In this document: piece after piece, positions 39,713-45,778 of the stretch
Layout of the letters: the number at the start of each line of letters is the position of its first letter
How positions within the stretch are numbered: position 1 is the first letter of the stretch
Origin: Symbiodinium natans
Lineage: Eukaryota > Sar > Dinophyceae > Suessiales > Symbiodiniaceae
Reading direction: 5' to 3'
Length of the DNA stretch: 64,000 nucleotides
Assembly: GCA_905221605.1 (NCBI GenBank)
Contig: CAJNDS010002183.1
Coordinates: 243,501-307,500 of the forward strand
Program-made: the position numbers and the translations under genes
Notes under the pieces: generated by a model
The model's input: the letters and a program-made list of their open reading frames with translations, nothing else
Database searches by the model: none
Told to the model about the DNA's origin: nothing

Positions 39713-41876
39713 ATAAACAAAAACAAAAAAGAGAGAGAGAGAGAGATATACATGTGTATATATATATATATATTCTTCCTTATAAGGGTATTTATCGTGA
39801 TTTTAAATTTTGGCTTAACCGCACACGTCAGGCTTGGACCTGGAGTCGACCATCGATCCAGGGCATACCGTCTGCGCCCCTGCGGGGGTTTGGGGTTTTG
39901 GGGTTCAGGGTATACGGTTTAGGGTTTGGGGTTTGGGGTTTGGGGTTTAGGCTTTGGGGTTTGGGGTTGAGGATTTTGGGCTCAGGGGGGGTCAGGGGAG
40001 AGCATTTCCCAACATCCGAATCCTGCCAAGAGGAGCACTTTCAATCCAATGGACTCCCCTGAAGCAGTTGTCGCGCACCCGATGGGCAAGCATTGGTCAA
40101 CGCCAGTCCATGCACAGGAGACGAGCCATCTTGGCTGTTGTGTTCGTTGCTACAACATGCCCTAGGCAGAGCATTTGCAATCGAAGTTGGCGACTGCTGT
40201 TTTGGTGAAGCTGGACGGATCCAAGGGAATGTCAAGGCACTCGTGATGATGCCATGTTGCCAATCTGCTCCCAGGCGTGGGCTGCTGCAGTCTCGATCAT
40301 TTGGATCAAGTCGCAACCGCAAGTACATGCTGAAATGGGCGCGAAAAAACTGTGAGAAAACATTGGTGAAACTTGTAAAGTGGCGTACAGAGAAGCTGTT
40401 GAGGACGTTGTTGAGGAAGCAGTTGGACAAGACCATTCCACAGCACATGAAGCAAGATACGAATCCTTGGGACAAACGTCTTTACTCGCTTTGCTGGGAC
40501 TCTTCCGACTCAGATGTGAGTCCTGCGAGTCCTCCTAGTCCGCCAAGCTCAGCGTGATGCCCATGTGGTCTATGCTAATGAATTCTGCCGCCGGGAGAGA
40601 GCGATCCCAACAATCCAAGCAGCAGAACCTTTATTCACAACCCAGGCCGCTGCTACCAGGACAGCATGTGCATTCGCAACCCAGCCGGCAGCTACCACCC
40701 GGGCGGGTGGGCTTGAAGCCCGGATAGCTGCCGTCAAAGCAGCCTCGGCGTTCCCAAACCAGGCAGTTGCTACCACGAGCTGCCATCGCAGCAGGTGCCC
40801 AGGCAGCTAAGAGAACAAGTGCGGTCACAGCCCATGCGACAGCTGTCGCCATGGGCAGTGCAGTAGCAACCTTGGGCAGCTCATGCCGAGTTGTGGGAGG
40901 AACGACCTGTATTATCGCACAACGTCATATTGAAAAGCGATGCCTGGTGAACCAACCTGACTACGTGCATGTGAACAGCATGAAGATCAGGCAGTGTGAA
41001 CACAGAAGGCCATCCGTTTATTCGTGGCTTGTTAGCTTCCATTCACCATGTCAGTTTTGCATGGCAAGCTTTTGGGATAAGAGGCTTGTATAAGGAACAC
41101 CATACACCACCATACCTGCCGATGTAAAGCTGTCCTTAGTCAGACTCTTTCCTGAGGGTTAAAGGTGCTTAGGGCTTGTGTTTATGGGTCTTCACGGGTT
41201 CAGTGTGTGTAAACCCCAACGCCTAGTGCCTAATGACTTAAAGCCCTATATTCTAAACCCTAGACATGTCTCTTCTGCATTCAAAGCTCCAAGCCGTGCT
41301 AGCCATTGGAAGCCCTGATGCCGTGATGCGCTGCTTAGTGGTTTAGGGTGTATGGCTCATAGGGATCCGAAGAGCCCCCGCTTTTCAGGTTTAAGGGTTT
41401 AGGGTTTAGGGCGAGCACTTCCTTTCCAGCCGCAAAAATAGTGTTCGATCTAGCCCTCGACACCCTAAACCCTAAACCCTAAACTTATATAAACCCTAAA
41501 CCCTAAACCCTAAACCCTAAACTTATATAAACCCTAAACCCTAAACTTGAGCCGAAGAGTTGCTCAGGCCATGCCCCCGTGTGGGCCAGACGGTAGCGGC
41601 CGTCGGCGATCGTGTGTGCGCCGATTGGGTTCCGAACGAATCCGACTGTGGCAATGTTCAACTCATGGGTCTTGAGTTTCAGGGTTTAGGGCTTTAGGGT
41701 TCAGGGCTTAGGTCTTTGCTTAAGGGAGACGTGGATGAGGTGGGGAGAAGACGCTATGTACCCGACACTTTTGCTCAGCCCCACAGTGCGTACATGTCAG
41801 GTACTTGTTTGGCGGCTTAACCTTGCGGGGTGATGCGGCCATCGTGGACAAGGCCAGATGGCGGAGTTGCGCTTGA
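14482..41876 (+). CDS. Kelch-repeat protein gene, many small exons (gene-level entry)
   Basis: Plus-strand exons read at 14482, 15072, 15397, 16760, 18452, 19041, 19867, 20590, 21368, 22222, 22509, 22932, 34112, 35017, 35429, 35869, 36771, 37053, 38713, 41568 and 41801 repeatedly show kelch motifs: GHSA/T, the FGG doublet, a D-x-x-x-L-D strand and a W about 6-8 residues on. Kelch motifs form beta-propeller blades that act as protein-interaction surfaces, so the product is a large propeller protein of unknown partner. Phases agree at many junctions, for example 20590/21368/22222 and 22509/22932/34112/35017/35429/35869. Both ends of the gene are uncertain, some exons are surely missing, and two genes rather than one cannot be excluded. 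Confidence 0.7.
15072..15135 (+). CDS. Kelch exon
   Basis: The acceptor is ACCGGTCAG. It reads AGIWHTMVPHNSKLYLFGGG then S, a kelch strand pair (H-T-M ... KLYLFGG). The downstream boundary is unusual: the C-rich array starts at once (GAACCC), so the donor is GA or unassigned. The phase fits the next exon if a G is shared. Confidence 0.7.
15136..15290. repeat. C-rich telomere-type array with a 9-bp ACCCTAATT variant
   Basis: After two CCCTAAA units the array switches to about 14 near-perfect copies of ACCCTAATT, then returns to CCCTAAA. It begins directly at the end of the kelch exon 15072-15135. Confidence 0.85.
15397..15434 (+). CDS. Kelch exon
   Basis: The acceptor is CGTGCTTCAG. With one base carried in, it reads DFAYAFANPQATQ, the loop after the FGG of the preceding exon. 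The boundary is CAG|GGCTTTAGGG, where a GC donor one base later is possible. Confidence 0.6.
16116..16210. mobile_element. Palindromic element, family E
   Basis: The inverted ends are GGTTGTCAAAATCATAATCC and, complemented, ATCATTTTGACAACC. They enclose about 55 bp with no ORF. A diverged relative with CAAAATGAT ends lies at about 44030-44155. Confidence 0.65.
16259..16362. mobile_element. Palindromic element, family B (copy 2)
   Basis: Nearly perfect inverted ends: TTGGGATGTTCCCCCTTATA at the left and its complement ending AACATCCCAA at the right. It is about 104 bp long with no coding sequence, the cleanest copy of family B in the window. Confidence 0.85.
16760..16800 (+). CDS. Kelch exon
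   Basis: The acceptor is TCCGACGGAG and the donor GTCAGGGTTTAGGG. It reads ASRLDRRTWEPLR, the D-x-x-TW strand of a kelch blade. A second open frame exists, but the RLDRRTWEPL match is specific to kelch. Confidence 0.6.
17290..17480. repeat. Duplicated ~180-bp block (copy 1)
   Basis: The block from GCATCATATAGTCCACATCA through the start of the C-rich array is repeated with few differences at about 36029-36205. It includes an isolated TTTAGGG pair and the sequence GGCGACCCAAGAGCAAATGA. The copy carries its repeat flank with it. Confidence 0.8.
17460..17740. repeat. Long C-rich CCCTAAA array
   Basis: About 280 bp of almost uninterrupted CCCTAAA units. Two phase slips (CCTAAC) show that it is not perfectly homogenised. 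Confidence 0.9.
17781..17809 (+). CDS. Weak kelch exon candidate
   Basis: The acceptor is GGGCTTCAG. In the frame carried from 16760-16800 it reads KIPEQPRRP, as expected for a P-x-x-R linker between kelch blades. The donor is a problem: GT occurs only after an in-frame TAG, so the exon must end earlier at a non-canonical site. Confidence 0.35.
18452..18496 (+). CDS. Kelch exon candidate
   Basis: The acceptor is AGATTTGCAG and the donor GTAAGGGC. It reads GDARGAYGLSEAGCC in phase 0/0, resembling the R-x-x-H/YG helix-like start of a blade. Splice sites are good; family fit is moderate. Confidence 0.55.
18500..18790. repeat. Degenerate G-rich repeat
   Basis: About 290 bp of TTTTAGGGG/TTTAGGGG-like units with many substitutions, inside a kelch intron. 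No coding signal. Confidence 0.7.
19041..19126 (+). CDS. Kelch exon
   Basis: It reads RNHAWVKAWGSDEFHVLDLD then SRPLREAA. FHVLDLDS is the D-x-F-x-L-D strand of a kelch blade. The start is placed after CCCCTAAG. An alternative acceptor at CCCGCAG (19032) would add eight bases. The donor GTTTAGGG is the repeat itself. Confidence 0.65.
19561..19675. mobile_element. Palindromic element, family A
   Basis: The inverted ends are AGGGTAGTTACATGGCCCCT and GGGCCATGCAACTACTCT around a TA microsatellite. Relatives lie at about 145-290, 1563-1704, 2037-2178, and in worn form at 35300 and 37868. No ORF. Confidence 0.75.
19867..19926 (+). CDS. Kelch exon
   Basis: The acceptor is GGCGACCCAG and the donor GTGTAAGG. 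With one base carried in, it reads MELRQLFGAGAKPPAASVE and leaves one G. That G joins the next exon (20590) as GHSPAI, giving the linker plus GHS that opens a kelch blade. Confidence 0.65.
20590..20620 (+). CDS. Kelch exon
   Basis: The acceptor is CCCACCCAG and the donor GTGGCACC. In phase with the preceding exon it reads GHSPAIATRL and passes two bases to the exon at 21368. A longer open frame exists here (ATVLLLPHGYGG...), but the phase chain supports the short form. Confidence 0.55.
21368..21467 (+). CDS. Kelch exon
   Basis: The acceptor is TTCCCCAAG and the donor GTGCCTATGG. One base plus 33 codons read ACGCEVGNSMLVFGGCGPCF and then DQLPILMVYDFVQ. NSMLVFGG and VYDF are the two strands of a kelch blade. 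It ends in phase 0, matching the next exon. Confidence 0.8.
21735..22208. repeat. Long C-rich array with higher-order pattern
   Basis: About 470 bp of CCCTAAA with recurring variants (CCCTAAGCCCTAACC, ACTCTAAAACCC, CCCTAGACCC). These variants recur about every 110-120 bp, which suggests a higher-order repeat made by unequal exchange. Confidence 0.8.
22222..22308 (+). CDS. Kelch exon
   Basis: The acceptor is ACGCGCCAG. It reads GKWRCPPCTGPQPRQRQGHS and then ACAVQAVWK: W, a G-x-x-P-x-x-R linker and GHSA, a complete kelch blade junction. It is in phase 0 with 21368-21467. The 3' boundary is AAG|GGTTTAGGG, where the GT is one base further on and would break the phase with the next exon. Confidence 0.85.
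22509..22571 (+). CDS. Kelch exon
   Basis: The acceptor is CTGGTCAG and the donor GTCTCTAGG. 21 codons in phase 0/0 begin DDHCLCIFGGIELTIEQG, with the FGG doublet of a kelch blade. Confidence 0.85.
22640..22900. repeat. TA/TG microsatellite in a short kelch intron
   Basis: About 220 bp of TATATG/TATGTG dinucleotide-type repeat. The long ORFs of Ile, Tyr and Val here are artefacts. It fills the 360-bp intron between kelch exons 22509-22571 and 22932-22969. Confidence 0.9.
22932..22969 (+). CDS. Kelch exon at the 5' edge of the 11-kb intron
   Basis: The acceptor is CAACCCAG and the donor GTCTTAGCC. It reads VYNDAIVLDVAP and leaves CA, which joins the G of the exon at 34112 to give QSWTWKKLD. 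The blade strand N-D-x-x-x-L-D and the tryptophan of the same blade are thus split by the long intron. Confidence 0.85.
23545..23843 (+). repeat. Left terminal inverted repeat
   Basis: About 299 bp matching 33550-33820 in reverse, with several small indels. Its body starts TACCATTTCCATTTTC and ends GAAAATGGAAATGGT, so each terminal repeat is itself bounded by a 16-bp inverted repeat. Confidence 0.85.
24000..25220 (+). CDS. RCC1-like repeat protein carried in the element
   Basis: Residues ~95 to 400 are eight tandem ~39-residue repeats with the core HTCAVRTDGQLVCFGDN followed by GQCDVPADLGPVLAVSAGG. This matches the RCC1/BNR-type pattern (G-x-HTC-A-x-x-DG-x-x-x-x-WG-x-N-x-x-GQ) with Phe in place of Trp. 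Such repeats build beta-propellers. The DNA repeat period is 117 bp and identity between units is high. The ORF runs from ATG 24000 to a stop at 25220. A ninth, degraded unit follows in another frame (25221-25295). An in-frame ATG upstream is lacking and the true start is uncertain. It lies just inside the left inverted repeat, convergent with the integrase. Confidence 0.75.
   Translation: MAMKAGLASALFFWAQRAPFQSFLAVRPGSWFVRTQGQSRFAWPTKMNRRTRTCAFSPHSGDVPVSKSCVVRKTVFSGHAQRCLPVSAVSAFLHTCAMRADGQLVCFGANGNRQRDVQADLRPVLAVSAGGSHTCAVRTDGQLVCFGDNGCWQCDVPADLGPVLAVSAGGSHTCAVRTDGQLVCFGDNGRWQCDVPADLGPVLAVSAGESHTCAVRTDGQLVCFGDNDYGQCDVPADLGPVLAVSAGGFLTCAMRSNGQLVCFGRYRSGQCDVPADLGPVLAVAAGAGGFHTCAIRTDGQLVCFGDNCFGRCDVPTDLGPVLAVAAGSLHTCAMRSDGQLVCFGNNDYGGPCDVPGQCDVPADLGPVLAVSAGRFHTCAVRADGQLVCFGDKRSGQCDVPACLAPV
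25336..26249 (-). pseudogene. Frameshifted rve integrase
   Basis: The main open part (26013-25336) has the DDE/rve core: VLMIDVFDQFMYVVPIKSKQ, IIYTDDEGAL with the second acidic residue, and a downstream HPNLVKEPSAHLKR where the catalytic Glu is expected. The C-terminal part has a chromo/SH3-like DVGDEVKIFRKRK segment. Upstream on the same strand other frames give an N-terminal region (start ATG at about 26249, MSEKQKIINDVYFDR) and the first acidic strand (YEYQMDL), broken at two T homopolymer runs. It resembles Polinton/PLV integrases. The broken frame makes activity unlikely unless these are sequencing errors. Confidence 0.75.
26294..26497 (-). CDS. Small basic ORF beside the integrase
   Basis: 67 codons, Lys-rich, with HNQKKKLKEYIAENSLSEED and KKPSGKKRGAPKYD. 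AT-rich like the integrase and on the same strand, with a ~45-bp gap. Not recognised. A SAP-like or DNA-binding role is only a guess. Confidence 0.5.
   Translation of the reverse strand: MLKKREASLRHNQKKKLKEYIAENSLSEEDLTPTQINEIITDKKPSGKKRGAPKYDMNEYKVIIPNS
26525..30345. repeat. GC-rich repeat block inside the element
   Basis: Base composition jumps from AT-rich to strongly GC-rich at about 26530 and back at about 30350. The block starts with ~37-bp tandem repeats (26585-26740). It then holds at least seven copies of a GC-rich unit containing GGGCATGAGGGCATCGTACG and GGGAAGGGCGGGAAGG, some in inverted order (27250-27310 against 28005-28080). All long Gly/Arg/Pro-rich ORFs here are low-complexity shadows. 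It splits the integrase side from the ATPase side and looks like a later insertion or expansion. Confidence 0.75.
28766..29552. mobile_element. Foldback element rich in TAGACAAA palindromes
   Basis: The ends are ACCCAATAGACCGCTGTAGA and, inverted, TCTACTGCGGTCTATTGGGT. The interior is a dense set of palindromes built from TTTGTCTAC/GTAGACAAA, two stretches of AACTTCGGGTAAACTTCGG-type repeats and a poly-C run (29327-29346). There is no believable ORF. It is sharply AT-richer than the GC-rich block around it. Confidence 0.75.
30449..30673 (+). CDS. Small coiled-coil ORF of the element
   Basis: 74 codons. The middle (LLHKLEEEEKKVEALKKKK) is a short coiled coil and the end is Cys-rich (HCCSCSS). 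Just upstream (about 30368-30440) an open, stop-terminated tail (GGYQKNKKKIEQMKKSK) may be the end of an ORF cut by the GC-rich block. Neither is recognised. Confidence 0.45.
   Translation: MTDFHSEYSTCMELLKQKSKEVSEIGILLKAMKDLLHKLEEEEKKVEALKKKKEKSPCFRFTDLHCCSCSSSLF
30703..31480 (-). pseudogene. Frameshifted packaging-type ATPase (FtsK-HerA/A32-like)
   Basis: The open C-terminal part (31140-30703) has a Walker B, VLIVLDDFAED, followed by YTKSRHNAISVLTSVQKY and a strand ending LYIFKLRN, the order seen in genome-packaging ATPases of Polintons, PLVs and virophages. Upstream on the same strand, in two other frames, is a Walker A-like SSQGGKGILLQ (about 31375-31340) and then FSPTASVDDNWIP. At least two frameshifts separate Walker A from Walker B. 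The family call is from motifs and order only. Confidence 0.65.
31689..32120 (+). CDS. Element ORF with a Cys pair
   Basis: 143 codons, AT-rich. It has a CLFCRCKRN segment near the start, an acidic helical part (ECEERLDKLEEDVEDVKKW) and a basic end. No family recognised. It is overlapped by a 65-codon ORF (32066-32263) in another frame. Confidence 0.5.
   Translation: MSDKENVEQKEGGLSVNKDGINCLFCRCKRNTYHKETKTTTEDNTVIVNVVEDRSSFKIGKGRNVSPDDGIFKPDISSQFGGVELCSTGWDKHRKITPEECEERLDKLEEDVEDVKKWVKLYFKHIWIVCVSRKKRKKTKALG
32066..32263 (+). CDS. Small overlapping ORF of the element
   Basis: 65 codons beginning inside the end of the previous ORF. It is helical and charged (ARLSAIIDELEDYQHLCQYK). It may be the continuation of that gene after a frameshift or a separate short gene. 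Confidence 0.35.
   Translation: MDCLCFKKEEKENKSAWLIERRKIRMYNARLSAIIDELEDYQHLCQYKKRFKLLFEFYQLHEILK
32511..33083 (+). CDS. Zinc-binding ORF of the element
   Basis: 190 codons. Two treble-clef/ribbon-like halves at the N-terminus: CKSCCATKD...CNRCREAKRKC and CEECGHK...HFHDALH. A long charged helix follows, then a Pro-rich linker (EPQPEPEKPKPD) and a C-terminal domain. This layout is common among DNA-binding or HNH-like small proteins of large DNA viruses. No catalytic motif is certain. It sits alone on the plus strand with an AT-rich upstream region. Confidence 0.6.
   Translation: MEKRVCKSCCATKDVEEFDGFKTCNRCREAKRKCYGKNKNDYKQARREERAKGSKLCEECGHKIKNENWDAHFHDALHPNSELNVLMKGDLRRLGNLRKEGKLNDELQAEIKAEYEKQKREICKRLNEQFPNKFVDDEPQPEPEKPKPDIDKVFNHVHQLLMNDEFLEDYFMLVGMHKDRIIIEIPVDKS
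33148..33432 (+). CDS. Small helical ORF of the element
   Basis: 94 codons, acidic and helical (DFMIDEIDDTNDLLLERVKR). It starts about 65 bp after the zinc-binding ORF and ends about 118 bp before the right inverted repeat. Not recognised. Confidence 0.5.
   Translation: MSDTLQVEILDFMIDEIDDTNDLLLERVKRLEKFRSKTSNTAHNEADRSRFTETKLSERITIHYDTMLQMIIDEIESIREQMEENKSDEKNTKD
33550..33820 (-). repeat. Right terminal inverted repeat
   Basis: About 271 bp, the inverted partner of 23545-23843. It also starts and ends with TACCATTTCCATTTTC / GAAAATGGAAATGGTA. Outside it, GTTGCTAACT corresponds to AGTTAGCATA outside the left body, so the outer 8-10 bases also belong to the repeat. Confidence 0.85.
33930..34085. 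repeat. CCCCAAA variant array
   Basis: About 15 perfect copies of the 7-mer CCCCAAA followed by ordinary CCCTAAA. It is at the 3' end of the long kelch intron, where C-rich polarity is expected. Confidence 0.9.
34112..34169 (+). CDS. Kelch exon at the 3' edge of the 11-kb intron
   Basis: The acceptor is AAGCTTCCAAG. One base plus 19 codons read SWTWKKLDPSGNIPAARPR, the W strand, G-x-x-P linker and R of a kelch blade. It continues the frame of 22932-22969 exactly. Confidence 0.85.
35017..35073 (+). CDS. Kelch exon
   Basis: The acceptor is CCATCGCAG. It reads FGHSATTLPGQQPQLGLL, the GHSAT start of a blade. The donor GTTTAGGG is the repeat. It passes two bases so that the next exon is read in the kelch frame. 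The upstream junction is ambiguous because AGG occurs at both sides. Confidence 0.75.
35429..35484 (+). CDS. Kelch exon with GC donor
   Basis: The acceptor is GCCTGTAAG. It reads QTSRMLVIGGRDHMTSPK, with RMLVIGG as the blade strand. The donor is GCAAGT, the standard GC-type consensus. The phase connects to DALVRDH in the next exon. Confidence 0.8.
35869..35990 (+). CDS. Kelch exon, 3' end uncertain
   Basis: A pyrimidine-rich tract and CCCTTCAG precede it. In the carried phase it reads DALVRDHTGLHILDTARQTV and then SHVFGVATRGNLFIIA further on. A GC is present near 35987 before the C-rich array, but the exact donor is unclear. A second frame is also open. Confidence 0.65.
36029..36205. repeat. 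Duplicated ~180-bp block (copy 2)
   Basis: Second copy of 17290-17480, same orientation, also leading into a C-rich array. It differs by a handful of substitutions. Confidence 0.8.
36668..36747. repeat. CCCCAAAA variant array
   Basis: About nine perfect copies of the 8-mer CCCCAAAA. It lies just 5' of a kelch exon acceptor. Confidence 0.9.
36771..36821 (+). CDS. Kelch exon
   Basis: The acceptor is CTCGCGTGAG. It reads QTWSEQTFGGRPPEKA, a W strand and PP linker of a kelch blade. The intron starts GCTTGGGG (GC donor). Confidence 0.6.
37053..37182 (+). CDS. Kelch exon, 43 codons
   Basis: The acceptor is CAGGCTTAG. It reads VPSGGTFARASARQAFYHST, then CLVDDQTLLFLSGSRGRW. G-x-F-A-R...YHS...TLLFLSG is a full kelch linker-strand unit. 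The donor is GC (GCCCGAAA). Confidence 0.75.
37868..38235. repeat. Simple-sequence block (GACA)n, (CA)n, (CCCA)n, (CGCA)n, (CG)n
   Basis: A worn family A palindromic element is followed by successive short tandem repeats between about 38050 and 38214. All long Cys/Val/Arg or Thr/His ORFs are artefacts. Confidence 0.85.
38713..38750 (+). CDS. Kelch exon
   Basis: The acceptor is CCCCACGAG and the donor GCTTTGGC (GC type). It reads DVLEIFLLDLEA, the D-V...L-D-L-E strand of a kelch blade. Confidence 0.65.
38760..40040. other. Repeats and one possible small exon
   Basis: G-rich degenerate repeats lie at 38765-38940, then mixed sequence, then degenerate C-rich repeats (39300-39660), a poly-C run (39672-39702) and a TA tract. 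An open, stop-terminated frame at about 39124-39205 after TGCGCCAG (THYVAVD-like composition, ending GTYRPMM) could be a last exon. It is not kelch-like. Confidence 0.4.
40063..40557 (+). CDS. Open frame of unknown function
   Basis: Non-repetitive region. The frame is open from 40063 to TGA 40555-40557, with no clear ATG at its start. The C-terminal half is very basic (RNRKYMLKWARKNCEKTLVK) and ends in an acidic/Ser-Pro tail (WDSSDSDVSPASPPSPPSSA). Another frame is open in the first 90 bp. The family is unknown. It may be an exon or an unspliced gene. A following stretch (40600-40860) holds ~66-bp imperfect repeats rich in Ala/Thr codons. Confidence 0.35.
   Translation, partial: SSCRAPDGQALVNASPCTGDEPSWLLCSLLQHALGRAFAIEVGDCCFGEAGRIQGNVKALVMMPCCQSAPRRGLLQSRSFGSSRNRKYMLKWARKNCEKTLVKLVKWRTEKLLRTLLRKQLDKTIPQHMKQDTNPWDKRLYSLCWDSSDSDVSPASPPSPPSSA
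41568..41668 (+). CDS. Kelch-like exon
   Basis: The acceptor is AGTTGCTCAG and the donor GTCTTGAG. 33 codons read PCPRVGQTVAAVGDRVCADW then VPNESDCGNVQLM. R-x-G-Q-T-V-A-x-V-G-D-R-V resembles the start of a kelch blade. The opposite strand is also open here, so strand confidence is moderate. Confidence 0.5.
41801..41876 (+). CDS. Kelch-like terminal exon
   Basis: The acceptor is ACATGTCAG. It reads YLFGGLTLRGDAAIVDKARW and ends RSCA-stop (TGA 41874-41876). YLFGG is a strong kelch strand. The phase does not match the preceding candidate exon, so an exon is missing or one boundary is wrong. Confidence 0.5.
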
Positions 41877-42199
41877 CGTTTGGGTTTAGGGTTTAGGGCC
41901 TGGGGGCAAGACCCTGAGACTTTAGCAGCTCATATCCCTGATATTGAGCCAATCTTCAAGAAGTTCAAGCTTATCTTTGTAGTGTAGTAGTGGGGGTTTC
42001 ATACAAGGGGGGGGGGGGCAGTGCAACACGCCCGAATAGCCCAAACCTTGCAGGGTTTAGGGTTTAGGGTTTAGGGTTTTAGGGTTTAGGGTTTAGGGTT
42101 TAGGGTCCACGAGCCACGTTGCGGGGCGAGTGCCAGGCCGTGTACTTGCTGGAGACAACACAGGCAGCGCTTCGGTGCAGCTGCGCGGTTCAGAATTTC

Positions 42200-42345
42200 G
42201 GGTCCTTCATTTCTAAACCCTAAACCCTAAACCCTAAACCCTAAACCCTAAACCCTAAACCCTAAACCCTAAACCCTAAACCCTAAACCCTAAACCCTAA
42301 ACCCTAAACCCTAAACCCTAAACCCTAAACCCTAAACCCTAATTC
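42200..42345. repeat. C-rich CCCTAAA array
   Basis: About 18 near-perfect CCCTAAA units. A G-rich array at 42055-42105 faces it across a 110-bp spacer. Confidence 0.9.
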
Positions 42346-43286
42346 GGGGCAGGGGTTTAGGGTTTACGGTGAAGCGTGTTGGACCGTTGGAGGGATCCTG
42401 GGTTGTGGCCAGAGCAGGCCCCGAGCAGGCACCATGACAGGAGTGCCCATGAGGTGGCTCGCTTATTACCTATGAGAGGCCTCAAAGCGAGGACATTTTT
42501 GTGCTCCAATCTTTTAGGATTGTAATGTTATGCTAGACCCTAAACCCTGAACCCTAAACCCTACAGCCCTTTTCTAACAATGGTTTCTCTAAAGCCCTAA
42601 GGCGCGAACCTCCCCCAAGCCCCTGAAGGCCTCGGACCTCTAGACCCTAAACCCCCTAACTCCCCTAAACCCTAAATCCACCCTAAACCCTAAACCCTAA
42701 ACCCTAAACCCTAAACCCTAAACCCTAAACCCTAAACCCTAAACCCTAAATCCAAAGCCCTAAACCCTAAGCCCCCAAAGGCCTCGGACCACAAGCCCAG
42801 CCTCAAAACCTTCGTCCTAGCGGAGCCTGGCTTGGCGGAGCGCCGCGGCTGAAGGGAAACCATGCGGGTTTAGGGTTTAGGGTTTAGGGTTTAGGGTTTA
42901 GGGTTGTGGGGTTGTTCCGTTTGGGGTTTCGGGGGTTTGGGCTTTGGAGTTTTGAAGTTGGGGGGCGCGCTTGCAGAAAGGTCTTGGGAAGTCCCCCCCC
43001 CCCCCTTATACTAATAGTCAGAACTTGGGAATATACCGGGGGGCACTATAATCCCTATGAAGGAGTGAGGGAACGGGCCAAAGTGGTCCGGACCTTTGGG
43101 CCCCCCCCTACCCCGCTTGCAGCCCTTCTTCTTGATGATCCCTAAACCCTAAACCCTAAACCCTAAACCCTAAACCCTAAACCTAAGTGGGTGGGAGCTG
43201 CCAAGAGCCCGCTCAGGCCCTGCGGCCGTGCCAGTGCGCTCTTCTCCCTTAACCCCCCTGCCCCCTTAACCCCCTAAACTGACTTG

Positions 43287-43400
43287 TCTACTATTTGCTT
43301 GAGAACCCCCAAAAAAGTTACAAGATATTCTTCCTTATTAGGGTAATTATAGGGATTATCATTATTTATTTTTTGGGGGGTGTTCTTAAGCAAACAGTAG
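43287..43400. mobile_element. Palindromic element, family D (copy 2)
   Basis: Ends CTACTATTTGCTTGAGAACC and, inverted, GTTCTTAAGCAAACAGTAG. Non-coding. A short unrelated-looking inverted sequence (TGTTGGTTAGT / ACTAACCAACA) follows at 43400-43480. Confidence 0.65.
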
Positions 43401-44162
43401 CTGTTGGTTAGTGGAATGAAAGAATGAACTACTATTGTAGTTTCTATTGCTGCCATTCTTTCATGCCCTACTAACCAACAGTAAGTAACATTAAAAAGTC
43501 CCATTATTTTAAAGTCTGTAGAATATCTGCTGGTACTTTATATTAAATGCTCCCCTTATAGTTATTTTATATTAGGGGGTCGGTTGGGGGGGGGGGGAGT
43601 TGAATATTAGGGGGAGGGGATTGTAGCGGTCTTTTTTTAAGGCCTTCCCATGCGGGATCGCCCAGACGCTGGCCGGAGGCGAGCGGCAGCGGGGGTGGGT
43701 GAAGAGCGGGCGCAGCGTTTGGGGCGTGTTAAGCGGCGGCCGGAAACCCGAAAACCCTGATACCCTGAAACGCGAAACCGTAACAGGCCCCTGACGTTAC
43801 AGCGCCGGGTCTGATTTTGTGGGTTTAGGGGCCTGTGCGTCCCCAAGGTCTTATGCAAAGACGCCTTCGGAGGCGGGGACCGTGCTGGAGATGGTGGTTT
43901 AGGCTTTATAAAGTTTAGGGTTTAGGGTTTAGGGTTTAGGGCTGCAGCCTGTTTTGGCAACTTCGCCCCAAAGTTAGCAATCCTGACTCTCAAGCCCTAC
44001 ACCCCCAAACCCTCGACACAACACAAGTCCTCAAAATGATAGGGTCAGTTCTCAAAATGATGGTCCCACTTTTGGGTACCCTAAATATTAGAACCCGCCT
44101 TATAGTAGTAAACCGCCAAAAGGGGCCCTAATTTGGAGAAGTGACCATAGGAGAAGAACCAG

Positions 44163-44219
44163 CGTGACATCATGGAGAAAGCCACAACTGCGGGCACGAC
44201 GCCGGCCGCCCAGGGATGA
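44163..44219 (+). CDS. Gene-end exon candidate
   Basis: The acceptor is GAAGAACCAG. It reads RDIMEKATTAGTTPAAQG and then TGA (44217-44219). The composition is protein-like. The family is unknown and upstream exons are not identified. Confidence 0.4.
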   Translation, partial: RDIMEKATTAGTTPAAQG

Positions 44220-44860
44220 TCAAGCCAGGGCTGTGAGGTTGTGGGTGGAGTTGGGTTTAGGGTTTAGGGTTTAGGGTTTAGGGTTTAGGGTTTAGGGTTT
44301 GGGGTTTAGGCCCAAAGCTTAAGGTTTAGGGTTTGCTAAGATGCGTTCTACTACTGCGGCTCCTACACGTACGGCCACTCCTGCTCTGACTATGTTAAGG
44401 TTGCTACTCTCATTCTGAATATTGCATGTGGTTGCGTTTTAGTCACGCTGCTGTGACATTTTTTGGCAGTGGAGAAGGAACAGAATACTAATAATAATAC
44501 TGATAATTCACAACGGGGGAATAACCATAATATGATGATGATGATGTTCATGATGATGATGCCGAAGACTAGTCAGGGATAGCTTTGAACAGAACTTTAA
44601 ATTCTTATTCCCTTAGTCCCCGATATAATCCCATCACAAAGCCTTAAAACATAGTTTTTTGCCCGGCCCCCCGCCAAACCTACCATTGTAGCCCCCCGAG
44701 ACCCTAGCTTAGGGTTTTGGTTTGGGGTGTAGGGTGTAGGTTGTAGGGTTTAGGGTTTCGGATTTAGGATCTAGGCTTCAAGAAGGGTAAACACCACGAG
44801 GACCTTGAAACCTCAACAACGCTCTGCCCCGAGCAGCCGCGCACGTATCATCAAAAGGCA

Positions 44861-45560
<700 letters not shown>

Positions 45561-45574
45561 GCGCGCCCACACCT

Positions 45575-45778
45575 ACACCTAAACCCTATAAACCCTATAA
45601 ACCCTAATAAACCCCATAAATAAAACCTATAAACCCTATAAACCCTACAAACCCTATAAACCCTATAAACCCTATAAACCCTATAAACCCTATAAACCCT
45701 ATAAACCCTACAAACCCTATAAACCCTATAAACCCTATAAACCCTATAAACCCTATAAACCCTATAAACCCTAAACCC
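45575..45778. repeat. 10-bp ACCCTATAAA array
   Basis: About 18 copies of the decamer ACCCTATAAA, a telomere-type unit with an extra TA. It is followed after ~110 bp by a short tandem repeat of GCCTTAAGAGTTGGGCCTTA (45870-45960). Confidence 0.9.

Noticed and set aside
41568-41690. Minus-strand exon (LNIATVGFVRNPIGAHTIAD)
   Set aside because: The opposite strand is open and protein-like, but the plus-strand frame shows a kelch-like pattern, has an AG|G acceptor and GT donor, and agrees with the direction of all other kelch exons. Strand remains the less certain part of that call.
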